DNA of 64,000 nucleotides from Alkaliphilus sp. NP8 (lineage in GTDB: Bacteria; Bacillota; Clostridia; Peptostreptococcales; Natronincolaceae): NCBI GenBank assembly GCA_015978205.1, contig JADWMM010000028.1:62001-126000 (forward strand), read 5' to 3'. Below, piece by piece: positions 38,571 through 47,236 of the stretch. The notes below the pieces were generated by a model, which saw nothing but the letters and a program-made list of their open reading frames with translations, was not told where the DNA came from and made no database searches. The translations under genes and the position numbers were made by a program. Numbering within the stretch: the first letter of the stretch is position 1; every line of letters begins with the position of its first letter.

Positions 38571-39809
38571 TTGATTGAATTTATTAATTCTTGGTTAATA
38601 TATTATGGTTTAAACCAAACTCTATCTTTATATTTATCAAATATAATAGTTCTACTATGTATTATATTTATTAGCTTTTTAGTTAATTTAATCGTTAAAA
38701 GGGTTCTTTTAAAAACTGTGGAATCGTACATAACAAAAACAAAAAATAAATGGGATGATACTTTTTTAAAGAATAAAGTTTTTGATAGATTAGCTAATAT
38801 TGCACCTGCAGCTACTATACATGCTCTTGCTCCAGTATTTCCTAACTATCAGGATGGAATTCAAAAACTTGCTTTTGCTTATATGGCTATTATTATTTTA
38901 TCAGCACTACATAAATTTCTTGATTCTATAAATGAGATATATAAAAAATATGAAATTTCAAAAGTTAGACCTATTAAAGGATATCTTCAAGTTATAGAAA
39001 TAATTATGTATACTATAGGTACTATTATAATTATAAGTGTCCTTATAGGTCGTTCACCTTGGATTTTATTAAGTAGTATTGGTGCTGCAACTGCAGTATT
39101 TTTACTTATATTTCAAAACTCCATACTTGGACTGGTAGCGAGTATACAAATAACTTCTAATAATATGATTGAAATTGGTGATTGGATCGAAATGTCCCAG
39201 TATGGAGCAGATGGAGATGTTTTAGAAATTTCTTTACATACTGTAAAAGTCCAAAATTTTGACAAAACTATTGTTAATATACCTACTTATAAATTTATAG
39301 AAAATTCATTTAAAAACTGGAGAGGTATGCAAGAAACTGGAGGACGAAGAATAAAAAGATCTATATATGTAAATATGAGTAGTATTAAATTTTGCACTGA
39401 AGAAATGATAGAAAAATTTAAACATATTAAATATATTAATGAATATATAGAAAGTAAAAGTATTGAAATATATAATTATAATAAACAAAACAATATAGAT
39501 CCTTCTGATGTAGCTAATGGTATGCATTTAACTAATATAGGTATCTTTAGAGTTTACATAGAAAATTACTTAAAAAATCACCCTAAAATACATAAAGATA
39601 TGACTCAAATCGTAAGGCAATTACAGCCTACTGAAAATGGTTTGCCTATAGAAATATATGTTTTTACAAATGATATAATTTGGCAAAATTACGAATCTAT
39701 ACAATCAGATATTTTCGATCACATTTTAGCTGTAGCTAATGAATTCGATATTCAAATTTACCAAAAGCCTTCAGGATATGATTTTAAAAACATTATTAAC
39801 AGTAGATAG
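38571..39809 (+). CDS. MscS-family small-conductance mechanosensitive channel
   Basis: A 412-residue protein with five N-terminal helices (about 20-190) and the MscS pore/beta region: LLSSIGAATAVFLLIFQNSILG followed by NMIEIGDWIEMSQYGADGDV, HTVKVQNFDKTIVNIPTYKF. The long C-terminal soluble part resembles the YbdG-type subgroup. It protects against hypo-osmotic shock. Start is TTG 38571-38573 with AAAGGAG upstream; it is one of only four plus-strand genes. A shared terminator follows. Confidence 0.92.
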   Translation: MIEFINSWLIYYGLNQTLSLYLSNIIVLLCIIFISFLVNLIVKRVLLKTVESYITKTKNKWDDTFLKNKVFDRLANIAPAATIHALAPVFPNYQDGIQKLAFAYMAIIILSALHKFLDSINEIYKKYEISKVRPIKGYLQVIEIIMYTIGTIIIISVLIGRSPWILLSSIGAATAVFLLIFQNSILGLVASIQITSNNMIEIGDWIEMSQYGADGDVLEISLHTVKVQNFDKTIVNIPTYKFIENSFKNWRGMQETGGRRIKRSIYVNMSSIKFCTEEMIEKFKHIKYINEYIESKSIEIYNYNKQNNIDPSDVANGMHLTNIGIFRVYIENYLKNHPKIHKDMTQIVRQLQPTENGLPIEIYVFTNDIIWQNYESIQSDIFDHILAVANEFDIQIYQKPSGYDFKNIINSR

Positions 39810-39816
39810 TATCAAT

Positions 39817-39850
39817 AAAAAAAGTAAGAGTATTAAACTCTTACTTTTTT
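39817..39850. terminator. Bidirectional terminator mscS / threonine synthase-like
   Basis: AAAAAAAGTAAGAG (39817-39830), TATTAAA loop, CTCTTACTTTTTT (39838-39850), between convergent genes. T-runs on both strands. Confidence 0.9.
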
Positions 39851-39867
39851 TATTAGCACTAAATTTA

Positions 39868-40986
39868 TTAAGAACTTTTAATTCCTGCACCACATAATGG
39901 CAACACAACCGTTTTTTCTTTTAAATCAGGATATTTTTGTAAATAGGTTAAATAACCTGCATAATTAGCTCCTGTAGTTATTTCAACATATAATCCTTTA
40001 GATGCTAATGTACTTCTAGCAGTAGCAATATTTTCTTCTGATACGCCTATAATATCACCGTTTGTTTCTCTAATTGCTTTCAAAATTTCTGATCCCCTTG
40101 CAGGAGCTGCAATAGCAATACCTTCTGCTAAAGTTCCTATATTTTCACATTGTTCTACTATGTAACTACCCTTATTAAAAGCTTTTACTATAGGTGAACA
40201 ATTTTCTGCCTGAACCGCTAAAATTTTTGGCATTTTATGTATTAAGCCCCAAGAAAGCATCTCTTTAAAAGCAATATATGCTCCCATTAAAAGTGTACCA
40301 TTACCAACTGGAATAATAAATACATCTGGCATAACACCTTTAAAATGTTCGAATACCTCATAAAAATATGTTTTAGTTCCTTCCCAAAAAAGTGGGTTAT
40401 ATATGTGGCTAGCATAAAATAGATTACTATTTTCAACCATATTAATAGCTGCTTTTGCAGTATCTTCTCGTGTACCAGGCACTTTATGAATTGTAGCTCC
40501 ATGAGCTTCTATCTGTTTAATTTTCTTATTTGAAGTTGAAGCAGGTACAAATATATTGCAGTCAATACCTGCTCTGGCTCCATAGGCTGCAATAGCAGTA
40601 CCTGCATTCCCACTACTATCTGCAACAACACTTCTAACTCCAAGTTTTTTTGCCATTGAAACTAAAACAACTGCTCCTCTGTCTTTAAAAGAGAGAGTTG
40701 GCATATAGTAGTCTGATTTAGCATACAAATTCTTATCTATTGAAATCAATGGAGTATTACCTTCACCCATTGTAATTTCATTCCAACAGTCATTCTTGTC
40801 AAATGGCATTGAATCAATATACTTCCAAAGTGAATTGTTGTTTAATAATGTTAGAGAATTAAAATCTATAGCAATTTTTTCATACTCTAAATTCAACAAT
40901 CCGCCACAATCACATTTCCACTTATTACTTTTCAAAGAAATTTTTTTTCCACACTCTACACAAATATAACTTATATTCTTTTCCAT
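39868..40986 (-). CDS. Threonine synthase-like PLP-dependent enzyme
   Basis: A 372-residue fold-type II PLP enzyme. An N-terminal zinc-ribbon-like segment (CVECGKKI...CDCGG) is followed by GEGNTPLISIDKNLY, the PLP lysine region LSFKDRGAVVLVSMAKK, and the glycine/serine loop SSGNAGTAIAAYGARAG. This layout is that of threonine synthase (phosphohomoserine to threonine), but diaminopropionate ammonia-lyase-like relatives share it. No thrB, hom or other threonine gene is near, so the exact substrate is uncertain. Start ATG 40984-40986 with GAGGTGG upstream. Confidence 0.8.
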   Translation of the reverse strand: MEKNISYICVECGKKISLKSNKWKCDCGGLLNLEYEKIAIDFNSLTLLNNNSLWKYIDSMPFDKNDCWNEITMGEGNTPLISIDKNLYAKSDYYMPTLSFKDRGAVVLVSMAKKLGVRSVVADSSGNAGTAIAAYGARAGIDCNIFVPASTSNKKIKQIEAHGATIHKVPGTREDTAKAAINMVENSNLFYASHIYNPLFWEGTKTYFYEVFEHFKGVMPDVFIIPVGNGTLLMGAYIAFKEMLSWGLIHKMPKILAVQAENCSPIVKAFNKGSYIVEQCENIGTLAEGIAIAAPARGSEILKAIRETNGDIIGVSEENIATARSTLASKGLYVEITTGANYAGYLTYLQKYPDLKEKTVVLPLCGAGIKSS

Positions 40987-41071
40987 TCAACCACCTCTAA
41001 ATCCTATATATTTAAAATTTAACAGGTTCTACTTATTATAAAATCACATTTAACATTTTCAATTATATAGA

Positions 41072-41905
41072 CTAATACTTATATTCTTTACGTAACGTTT
41101 CTATTTCAAGAGCATACCCTGACAACTCATTGGGTGTCTCTAAATAAAACGGTAAATTGCATAATTTAGGATGGTTTATAATATTAATTATAGCTTCTTT
41201 TCCAATAGTACCTTTACCTATTTTTTCATGTCTATCTTTGTGACTTGCAAATGGATTCTTACTATCATTTAAGTGAATAGCATATAGTTTGTCTAAACCA
41301 ATAATTTTATCAAATTCATTTAATACTCCGTCTAAGTCATTAACTATATCATATCCAGCATCATATATATGGCAAGTATCTAGACAAACTCCCATTTTGT
41401 CAGAAAGGGTTACTCCATCTAAGATTTCTTTTAATTCTTCAAAAGTTTTTCCTACCTCTGTTCCTTTACCAGACATTGTTTCAAGTAGTACAACAGTAGT
41501 CTGTTCTGGTTTTAATACTTTGTTTAAAAGGTCAGTGATATATTTTATACCATTTTCTACTCCCTGTTTCACATGATTTCCTGGATGAAAATTATATAGA
41601 TTACTAGGTAAATATTCCATTCTTTCTAAATCATCTTGCATAACTTGTAGTGCAAACTCTCTAGTTTTTTCACTAGCAGAACAAGGATTTAAAGTGTATG
41701 GTGCATGAGCTAATGGTGTAGCAAATTCATTTTCTTCCATTATTTTTTGTAGAGCATGTATATCCTCTAAATCTAGTTTCTTAGCTTTACTTCCTCTAGG
41801 ATTCCGAGTAAAAAACTGAAATGTATTTGCTCCGATTTTTATAGCATCTTCACCAATGGCTTTATATCCTTTTGATGTTGATAAGTGACATCCTATTTTT
41901 AACAT
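41072..41905 (-). CDS. nfo: Deoxyribonuclease IV (AP endonuclease IV)
   Basis: A 277-residue TIM-barrel AP endonuclease. It has the start [44 protein letters not shown] (metal Glu), [14 protein letters not shown] and [22 protein letters not shown], the zinc-binding His/Asp set. It cleaves abasic sites in DNA repair. I chose ATG 41903-41905; AAAGGAG lies seven bases upstream and a TTG five codons earlier overlaps it. The ogt repair gene lies 100 bases upstream on the same strand. Confidence 0.96.
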   Translation of the reverse strand: MLKIGCHLSTSKGYKAIGEDAIKIGANTFQFFTRNPRGSKAKKLDLEDIHALQKIMEENEFATPLAHAPYTLNPCSASEKTREFALQVMQDDLERMEYLPSNLYNFHPGNHVKQGVENGIKYITDLLNKVLKPEQTTVVLLETMSGKGTEVGKTFEELKEILDGVTLSDKMGVCLDTCHIYDAGYDIVNDLDGVLNEFDKIIGLDKLYAIHLNDSKNPFASHKDRHEKIGKGTIGKEAIINIINHPKLCNLPFYLETPNELSGYALEIETLRKEYKY

Positions 41906-42005
41906 AATTACTCCTTTCAAGATTTAAAATAATCATTTTTTAATTTTACACTTAGCTTTTTGTTAAAACAATCCTAATTCTATTTTACCCTAAGCAAAGA
42001 GTATA

Positions 42006-42479
42006 CTAACTACTTTTATCTTCTTTTTCTAAGTTTAAAAGATATTTTTTTATCTCTAAACCTCCTCCATAGCCTACTAATTTACCATTTGAACCTATAA
42101 CTCTATGACATGGTATAAAAATAGATATAGGATTTCTATTGTTTGCCATACCTATCGCTCTTGCAGCCTTAGGTTTTCCAATGATTTTAGCAATTTCTCC
42201 ATAACTTCTTGTTTCACCATAAGGTATTGTTTGCAATGCTTTCCAAACCTGTATTTGAAACTCTGTACCTTTAGTTTCAAGAGGAAGACTAAAAGATTTT
42301 CGTTTTCCTTCAAAATATTCTTGCAGTTGTTTACTTGCTTCTTTTAATAATACTGTTTCTTTTACTTCGGCATCTTTAATATTTACTTGTTTATGAAAAT
42401 AAACTCCAGTAATTGATTCTCCATTTTCTATAATTTGTATATTCCCAATATCTGTATCATAAAAAAATGTATTTTTCAC
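42006..42479 (-). CDS. ogt: Methylated-DNA--protein-cysteine methyltransferase
   Basis: A 157-residue alkyl-transfer protein. The acceptor cysteine is in IPCHRVIGSNGKLVGYGGGL, and the helix-turn-helix part is PYGETRSYGEIAKIIGKPKAARAIGMA. It removes O6-alkyl groups from guanine by suicide transfer. Start is GTG 42477-42479 with GGAGGAAGT upstream. Likely in the same repair neighbourhood as nfo. Confidence 0.95.
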   Translation of the reverse strand: MKNTFFYDTDIGNIQIIENGESITGVYFHKQVNIKDAEVKETVLLKEASKQLQEYFEGKRKSFSLPLETKGTEFQIQVWKALQTIPYGETRSYGEIAKIIGKPKAARAIGMANNRNPISIFIPCHRVIGSNGKLVGYGGGLEIKKYLLNLEKEDKSS

Positions 42480-42597
42480 TTTACTTCCTCCAAACTTTAT
42501 TTTAAAGTTTCTTGTATTTACATTTTACTAAATTATTATTTATAATCAATCTTTTATATAATATATTTAAATTCAAAATAAATACTCTTCAATATAT

Positions 42598-42648
42598 AAA
42601 CAAAACAATCAATTAATAAGGTTCATTTTATTAATTGATTGTTTTGTT
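42598..42648 (-). terminator. Long perfect hairpin after the DUF3870 gene
   Basis: CAAAACAATCAATTAATAA (42601-42619) pairs with TTATTAATTGATTGTTTTG (42628-42646); one or two more pairs can be added each side (about 21 pairs). The loop is eight bases and the minus-strand tail is T-rich. It sits between DUF3870 and ogt. Confidence 0.75.
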
Positions 42649-42682
42649 ATATGCTTTTTACTTTGCTCTTATTTAGTTAATA

Positions 42683-43009
42683 TTAATAATGCTTTTCCTT
42701 GATTTCTCTATATTTTTTCAAAGCATCTTTATATGCAACAACTATTGCTTTTTGTGAAGAACCAAAATATCTTCTTATTATATTTTCTTCTATATTTTTA
42801 TAAAACCTGTCAAATTTTCTGCCTACAAATATACTAGCAATAAACTCTTCTGTAGTAGGTATAGTTGTAGAGCAACCAACATCAATAACTTCATCAGTTT
42901 TTGAATCAATTACAAATCCTATAAAGAATATCTTAAATCTTTCAGTAATAGCATTATCAGTACTAGTTTTACCATGTCCAATCACATACACAGTATTTTT
43001 ATCATACAT
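42683..43009 (-). CDS. DUF3870 domain protein
   Basis: A 108-residue soluble protein of a family with unknown role. It shows TVYVIGHGKTSTDNAI at the start, DEVIDVGCSTTIPTTEEFI in the middle and a C-terminal YFGSSQKAIVVAYKDALKKY. A conserved Cys is in GCSTT. The ATG at 43007-43009 (MYDKNTVY) has AGGTG at good spacing; a GTG three codons up overlaps that site. It stands alone with about 160 noncoding bases upstream and the long hairpin downstream. Confidence 0.8.
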   Translation of the reverse strand: MYDKNTVYVIGHGKTSTDNAITERFKIFFIGFVIDSKTDEVIDVGCSTTIPTTEEFIASIFVGRKFDRFYKNIEENIIRRYFGSSQKAIVVAYKDALKKYREIKEKHY

Positions 43010-43170
43010 TTGTATCACCTATATTAATTTTATTGTACTTACAAGTCAAAAACATAGTACATAACTCCGTCTAAAAATCAATTATTTAATTTAAAAAATA
43101 TCACTACAAAATTCTATATAAAATAATATATAAATTATAACATATATATTATTTTATATCTAAATTATTC

Positions 43171-44259
43171 TTATTTATAAGTTACTCCGTTAACTGCTTT
43201 AAAGCCAAATCCAGGTTCATCATTTAAAGTGATTTTATGCTCTTCAAAAGTAGGACCTCCATCTATAGGATCTTCACTGCATAATAAAGGTCCATCTAAA
43301 TCAACTTTTGTAATTACACTCTTAGCTGCTGCTAAATGTACAGCTGCTGCAACACTTACTTTAGATTCAAGCATACATCCTATCATACATTCCACTCCAT
43401 ATGTTTCTGCAGCAGAGCATATTTTAAGTGCATTATGTAATCCACCTGTTTTCATTAATTTAATATTTACTAAATTAGCAGCCCTCATTTGCATAATTCG
43501 CATAGCATCTTTAGGTGAAAATACACTTTCATCAGCTAATACAGGCATAGAAATATTATCTGTTACGAGTTTTAAACCTTCAAAATCATGAGCTGCAACC
43601 GGCTGTTCAACTAACTCTATATTAAGTCCTGCATCTTCCATCTTTCTTAATGTATAAATTGCCTCTTTAGGATTCCATCCTTGATTAGCATCTATTCTTA
43701 AATCTACATCATATCCTACTGCCTCTCTTATAGCTTGCATACGTTTTAAATCTAATTTTGCATTCTTACCTACCTTAATTTTAAGTGTTCTATATCCCTT
43801 ATTTATAGCTTCAATACTATCTTGTGCCATTTCTTCTGGGTCATTTACACTTATAGTTATATCTGTTGTTATTTCTTTTCTATATCCACCTAATAATTTA
43901 TATACTGGAGCTTTATATAATTGTCCATACAAATCATAAATTGCTATATCTATAGCAGCTTTAGCACTTGTATTCTTTACAATTGATTTGTCTAACTTTA
44001 ACATTATCTCTTCTATATTTTCAATATCCATTCCTATTATATGTTTTTTTATATGATCTTCTATCGCTCCAATAATAGCACCTGTTGTGTCACCTGTTAT
44101 TACGCCTGTAGGTGGTGCTTCTCCATATCCTACATGTCCAGTATCAGTTTCAATTTTTATTATAACATCTTCTACACTGTTAACAGTTCTTAAAGCTGTC
44201 TTAAAAGGCTTCTTTAATGGAACTGATATATGTCCTATTTTAATGTCTTTAATTTTCAT
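43171..44259 (-). CDS. Dipeptide epimerase (enolase superfamily, muconate-lactonizing subgroup)
   Basis: A 362-residue protein with an enolase-type N-terminal lid and barrel. Catalytic lysines are in LKIKVG (KxK) and NIKLMKTGG; metal ligands fit DLRIDANQGW, ELVEQP and LADESVF. The specificity loop VDLDGPLL is typical of L-Ala-D/L-Glu-type epimerases. The substrate would be cell-wall or other dipeptides, by family knowledge. Start ATG 44257-44259 with GAGGAGG upstream. It follows the DUF819 gene by 41 bases on one transcript. Confidence 0.88.
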   Translation of the reverse strand: MKIKDIKIGHISVPLKKPFKTALRTVNSVEDVIIKIETDTGHVGYGEAPPTGVITGDTTGAIIGAIEDHIKKHIIGMDIENIEEIMLKLDKSIVKNTSAKAAIDIAIYDLYGQLYKAPVYKLLGGYRKEITTDITISVNDPEEMAQDSIEAINKGYRTLKIKVGKNAKLDLKRMQAIREAVGYDVDLRIDANQGWNPKEAIYTLRKMEDAGLNIELVEQPVAAHDFEGLKLVTDNISMPVLADESVFSPKDAMRIMQMRAANLVNIKLMKTGGLHNALKICSAAETYGVECMIGCMLESKVSVAAAVHLAAAKSVITKVDLDGPLLCSEDPIDGGPTFEEHKITLNDEPGFGFKAVNGVTYK

Positions 44260-44300
44260 TATTTTGCCTCCTCTAGTTGATAATATTTTTTATATAATTA

Positions 44301-45464
44301 TTATAGAATAGACATAACCTTACCGACTATTAACGCACCACCAGTACCTACAACATACCCCATCATAGCCATAAGTACACCTATTGGTATTAAAGCCTCA
44401 CTATATGAAGCTGCAAGAATAGGTGCAGATGCAACACCACCTATATTAGATAAACTAGCAACACCGCATGTAAAAAGATCAAGTTTAAATACCTTAGCGA
44501 CTAATGATAATACTACAGCGTGAATTCCTAAAATAACAAACCCTGAAATAATATATATTGGAGCTTGCGCAAGCTCTGCAAAGTTTGCTCTTGAAGCAAT
44601 TAATGCCACTATTGTATACAGCATTGCATTAGAGATTTGAGAAGATCCTGGTAACTTTGCTAAAGGTGTCATAGCTCCTATAACTCCTGCAATAGTAGCT
44701 ATTAAAACAGTCCAAGTTGTTGCAGATAAGAAATCTGATTGTGGCAATTTTCCACCTAAAGACATAGAAATTGCTGCTACAAGTAAACTTATTCCTGTTA
44801 AAATTATTAAGTCTGAAAACTCAATGCTTTTCCTTATGTTTTCTTGAGCACTTGCAAGTTGCTCCCCTACTTCATCAATTATACTTGTATCTGCTTTAGT
44901 CCATTTATTAAACTTATGACCAAATGGAACTAATGCTAATAAAAGCATTACCCATACTGAGTAATTGATAGAATCCATTAATAGTGCATATCCTAGCTTA
45001 GCGTCTGGAACACCTAAAGCACCTTGAACAGCTACCATATTACCTGTTCCACCCATCCAACTACCACATAATGCTGCAAAAGCTTGCCATGTATCAGTTT
45101 CATAGAATCCTTTAAAAATTGCATAAGTTAATATAAATCCTATACCTATACTTATTGACGCTGCAAAAAAACCTAATAACATTTTAGGTCCTAACTTTAA
45201 AATTTTTCTTAAGTCACATCTTAATAACATTAAAAAAATCATTGCAGGTAATAAATTGCTTTTAAATATTGAATAATACATATTTACATCATCAGTTTTT
45301 TGCCACATTCCAAATGTGGATAATAACATAGCCACTAAGTAAAGTAAAACTACTGCTGGTACATACTTGAAAAATTTACTATCCTTATATTTCTTTTCCG
45401 TCCAAACAAGAAATCCAGCTAAAAATACTAAAAAAGCTAAATAAGTAAAACCACTTGTAATCAT
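44301..45464 (-). CDS. DUF819 family membrane protein, putative transporter
   Basis: A 387-residue protein with about ten membrane helices. The family stretch FAALCGSWMGGTGNMVAVQGALG holds the conserved Gly-Gly-Thr-Gly; SLSNIGGVASAPILAASY near the C-terminus repeats this theme in an inverted manner. Start ATG 45462-45464 has AAAAGGAGG upstream. Pairing with a dipeptide epimerase suggests import of dipeptide or its amino-acid product; that is inference. A Fur-like box lies in its promoter. Confidence 0.85.
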   Translation of the reverse strand: MITSGFTYLAFLVFLAGFLVWTEKKYKDSKFFKYVPAVVLLYLVAMLLSTFGMWQKTDDVNMYYSIFKSNLLPAMIFLMLLRCDLRKILKLGPKMLLGFFAASISIGIGFILTYAIFKGFYETDTWQAFAALCGSWMGGTGNMVAVQGALGVPDAKLGYALLMDSINYSVWVMLLLALVPFGHKFNKWTKADTSIIDEVGEQLASAQENIRKSIEFSDLIILTGISLLVAAISMSLGGKLPQSDFLSATTWTVLIATIAGVIGAMTPLAKLPGSSQISNAMLYTIVALIASRANFAELAQAPIYIISGFVILGIHAVVLSLVAKVFKLDLFTCGVASLSNIGGVASAPILAASYSEALIPIGVLMAMMGYVVGTGGALIVGKVMSIL

Positions 45465-45490
45465 AAAAATTCCTCCTTTTATTTTATTTT

Positions 45491-45528
45491 AATCCTTAAA
45501 TGTGAATACAAAGTGACACTTAAGGATT
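45491..45528 (-). repeat. Inverted repeat in the DUF819 leader
   Basis: AATCCTTAA (45491-45499) and TTAAGGATT (45520-45528) are perfect arms; three more inner pairs form after one mismatch. No T-run follows on either strand, so it is not a terminator. Confidence 0.6.
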
Positions 45529-45558
45529 GTTAACTTAGAACATCCCTTACTTTGAATA

Positions 45559-45588
45559 TTTATATTATGAGAATTATTATCATAACAA
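45559..45588 (-). promoter_or_regulatory. Candidate promoter of DUF819-epimerase operon
   Basis: Minus strand TTGTTA (45583-45588), 18 bases, TATAAA (45559-45564). The Fur-like box fills its spacer. Confidence 0.45.
45568..45582. promoter_or_regulatory. Fur/PerR-like operator
   Basis: TGAGAATTATTATCA differs from the 7-1-7 Fur consensus TGATAATnATTATCA at one position. It sits between the -35 and -10 of the DUF819 promoter candidate, so binding would block transcription. Confidence 0.5.
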
Positions 45589-45591
45589 AAA

Positions 45592-45637
45592 AAGCAAGAC
45601 CATTTAAATGTATTTACAACATTCTTTGGCCTTGCTT
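45592..45637 (-). terminator. Terminator of the ABC transporter operon
   Basis: AAGCAAGaCC (from 45592) pairs with GGcCTTGCTT (to 45637), long loop; on minus it ends in GCTTTTTTTG. It lies about 170 bases past the ATPase stop. Confidence 0.65.
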
Positions 45638-45804
45638 ACGACGATATATTCAATCTGAATAAACAAGTGCTTTTTTTCAAAATATTCAGTTTTAATTTAT
45701 AATTATATTATATAGTAACTTATTAATACATGCAAGAAAAATTTAATTATATTTAAAAGTAAATTGTAGAATTAATTTCTATCTCATCAAGATAGACAGA
45801 CAAC

Positions 45805-46506
45805 TTAATTTTGCTTAATTATTGCTTTAATTTTATTTGAAAATAATATTCTATTTTTGTCATAATACTCTTCTTTACAAAAATATGGATTTACAAATGT
45901 ATCTAGCTTTTTTGTAGGCTTATTAGATAAAACATGAATATAATTACCTAACTTGATTGCTTCTTCTAAATTATGTGTTACTAATATTACAGTTAGCTGT
46001 TTTTCTTTTTGAACCTCCATAAATAAATTAATTGCTTTTTCTTTCGATAGAACATCTAACGATTTAAAAGGTTCATCCATTAATATAATGTTAGCAGGAT
46101 AAAGAAAAGCTCTTAGAAGATTTACCCTTTGAAGTAACCCTCCACTAAGCTGACTTGGATAGTGCTTTAAATAATTAGTAAGTTCTAAAGCTCTACTATA
46201 TTTAAGAAATTTTTTATTATCTACCTTCCCACTTAGTGTATACATAATATTTTTCTCTACACTCTTCCACTGTAATAAACAGTGTTCTTGAGAAACATAG
46301 CTTATTTTTTGCCTATCTGTATTTTTAATAAAACCATTAAAATCCTTATCCAATCCTGAAATAATTTCTAATAACGTACTCTTTCCGCAACCAGAAGGAC
46401 CGATAATTATATTTATTTTTTTAGGATATATAGTTAAGTTAACTTTATTTAAAATTACATTTTGGTCAAAACTTTTTTCAATATCTACTATTTTTATATT
46501 TATCAC
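45805..46506 (-). CDS. NitT/TauT-type ABC transporter ATP-binding protein
   Basis: A 233-residue single ABC cassette: Walker A GPSGCGKST, Q-loop SYVSQEH, signature LSGGLLQRV, Walker B NIILMDEPFKSLDV, H-loop LVTHNLEE. The frame begins at GTG 46504-46506, 29 bases inside the permease gene. The best ribosome site (AAGGAG) touches this GTG directly, so the true start is uncertain and translational coupling to the permease is likely. It powers uptake of the substrate bound by the lipoprotein two genes upstream. Confidence 0.88.
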   Translation of the reverse strand: MINIKIVDIEKSFDQNVILNKVNLTIYPKKINIIIGPSGCGKSTLLEIISGLDKDFNGFIKNTDRQKISYVSQEHCLLQWKSVEKNIMYTLSGKVDNKKFLKYSRALELTNYLKHYPSQLSGGLLQRVNLLRAFLYPANIILMDEPFKSLDVLSKEKAINLFMEVQKEKQLTVILVTHNLEEAIKLGNYIHVLSNKPTKKLDTFVNPYFCKEEYYDKNRILFSNKIKAIIKQN

Positions 46507-47236
46507 TCCTTATTACATTAAATATTTTGTCTATTGCTATACTTATGGTTACCATGATTATTAACCAAGCTAAAACTCCAGATGTGTTTAAATAATTTTT
46601 TTCTGCATAAATTGATCCACCAATAGAAAACTTCGGATGACTTAATACTTCACCTGCTACTATAGATTTGAATACAAGACCAAAAGCAGAGGATATTATA
46701 TTGTATATCCCAAAATAAATACTAGGTATATATAAATCTTTTATCTTATAATACATAGACACGTTATAAATTTTAGTTATATTTAAAAGTTTAATATCAA
46801 TAGATGAAAGTGTATTTATTACCTCTTCGTATAAAAGAGGAAATACCATTAAAAATCCAACTATAGATGGTGCAATTTCACTATTTGACCAAATTAAAAT
46901 TAATAATATAATTGCAACTACTGGCACTATCTTTAAAAAATAAAGTACAGGTGCCAGTAATTTTCCTAATAACGGAAGTGTGTAAGCTAAAAATCCAAAT
47001 AAAACAGCACAGGTTAAAGAAATAGAAAAGCTAGCTATAGTTCTTTTTAATGTTTGAGCAATTGATATGTAGTTCTGTTTTATTTTGAATATATCTGAAA
47101 GAGAGTGAACTACTTCTAATGGATAAGGTACGATAACACTTTCATTTATTAACCTAGATATCAATTGCCAAATAAGTATTAGTACTATTCCATACACTAC
47201 AAACGCTAAATTATTTCGTATAGAAGATGCCTTCAT
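46478..47236 (-). CDS. NitT/TauT-type ABC transporter permease
   Basis: A 252-residue permease with about six helices. The BPD_transp_1 coupling region is TLSSIDIKLLNITKIYNVS...IPSIYFGIYNIISSAFGLVFKSIVAGEVL. Start ATG 47234-47236 lies inside the 3' end of the lipoprotein gene (26-base overlap) with GGAGG upstream; its own 3' end overlaps the ATPase gene. The tight overlaps show that all three form one complex. Confidence 0.88.
   Translation of the reverse strand: MKASSIRNNLAFVVYGIVLILIWQLISRLINESVIVPYPLEVVHSLSDIFKIKQNYISIAQTLKRTIASFSISLTCAVLFGFLAYTLPLLGKLLAPVLYFLKIVPVVAIILLILIWSNSEIAPSIVGFLMVFPLLYEEVINTLSSIDIKLLNITKIYNVSMYYKIKDLYIPSIYFGIYNIISSAFGLVFKSIVAGEVLSHPKFSIGGSIYAEKNYLNTSGVLAWLIIMVTISIAIDKIFNVIRSDKYKNSRY

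Larger units (their letters stand above)
45465..45804. other. Noncoding region between DUF819 gene and ABC ATPase gene
   Basis: The 340 bases hold a leader inverted repeat, a promoter with Fur-like box, and the ABC operon terminator. The rest (45640-45800) is AT-rich without recognisable features. Confidence 0.6.
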
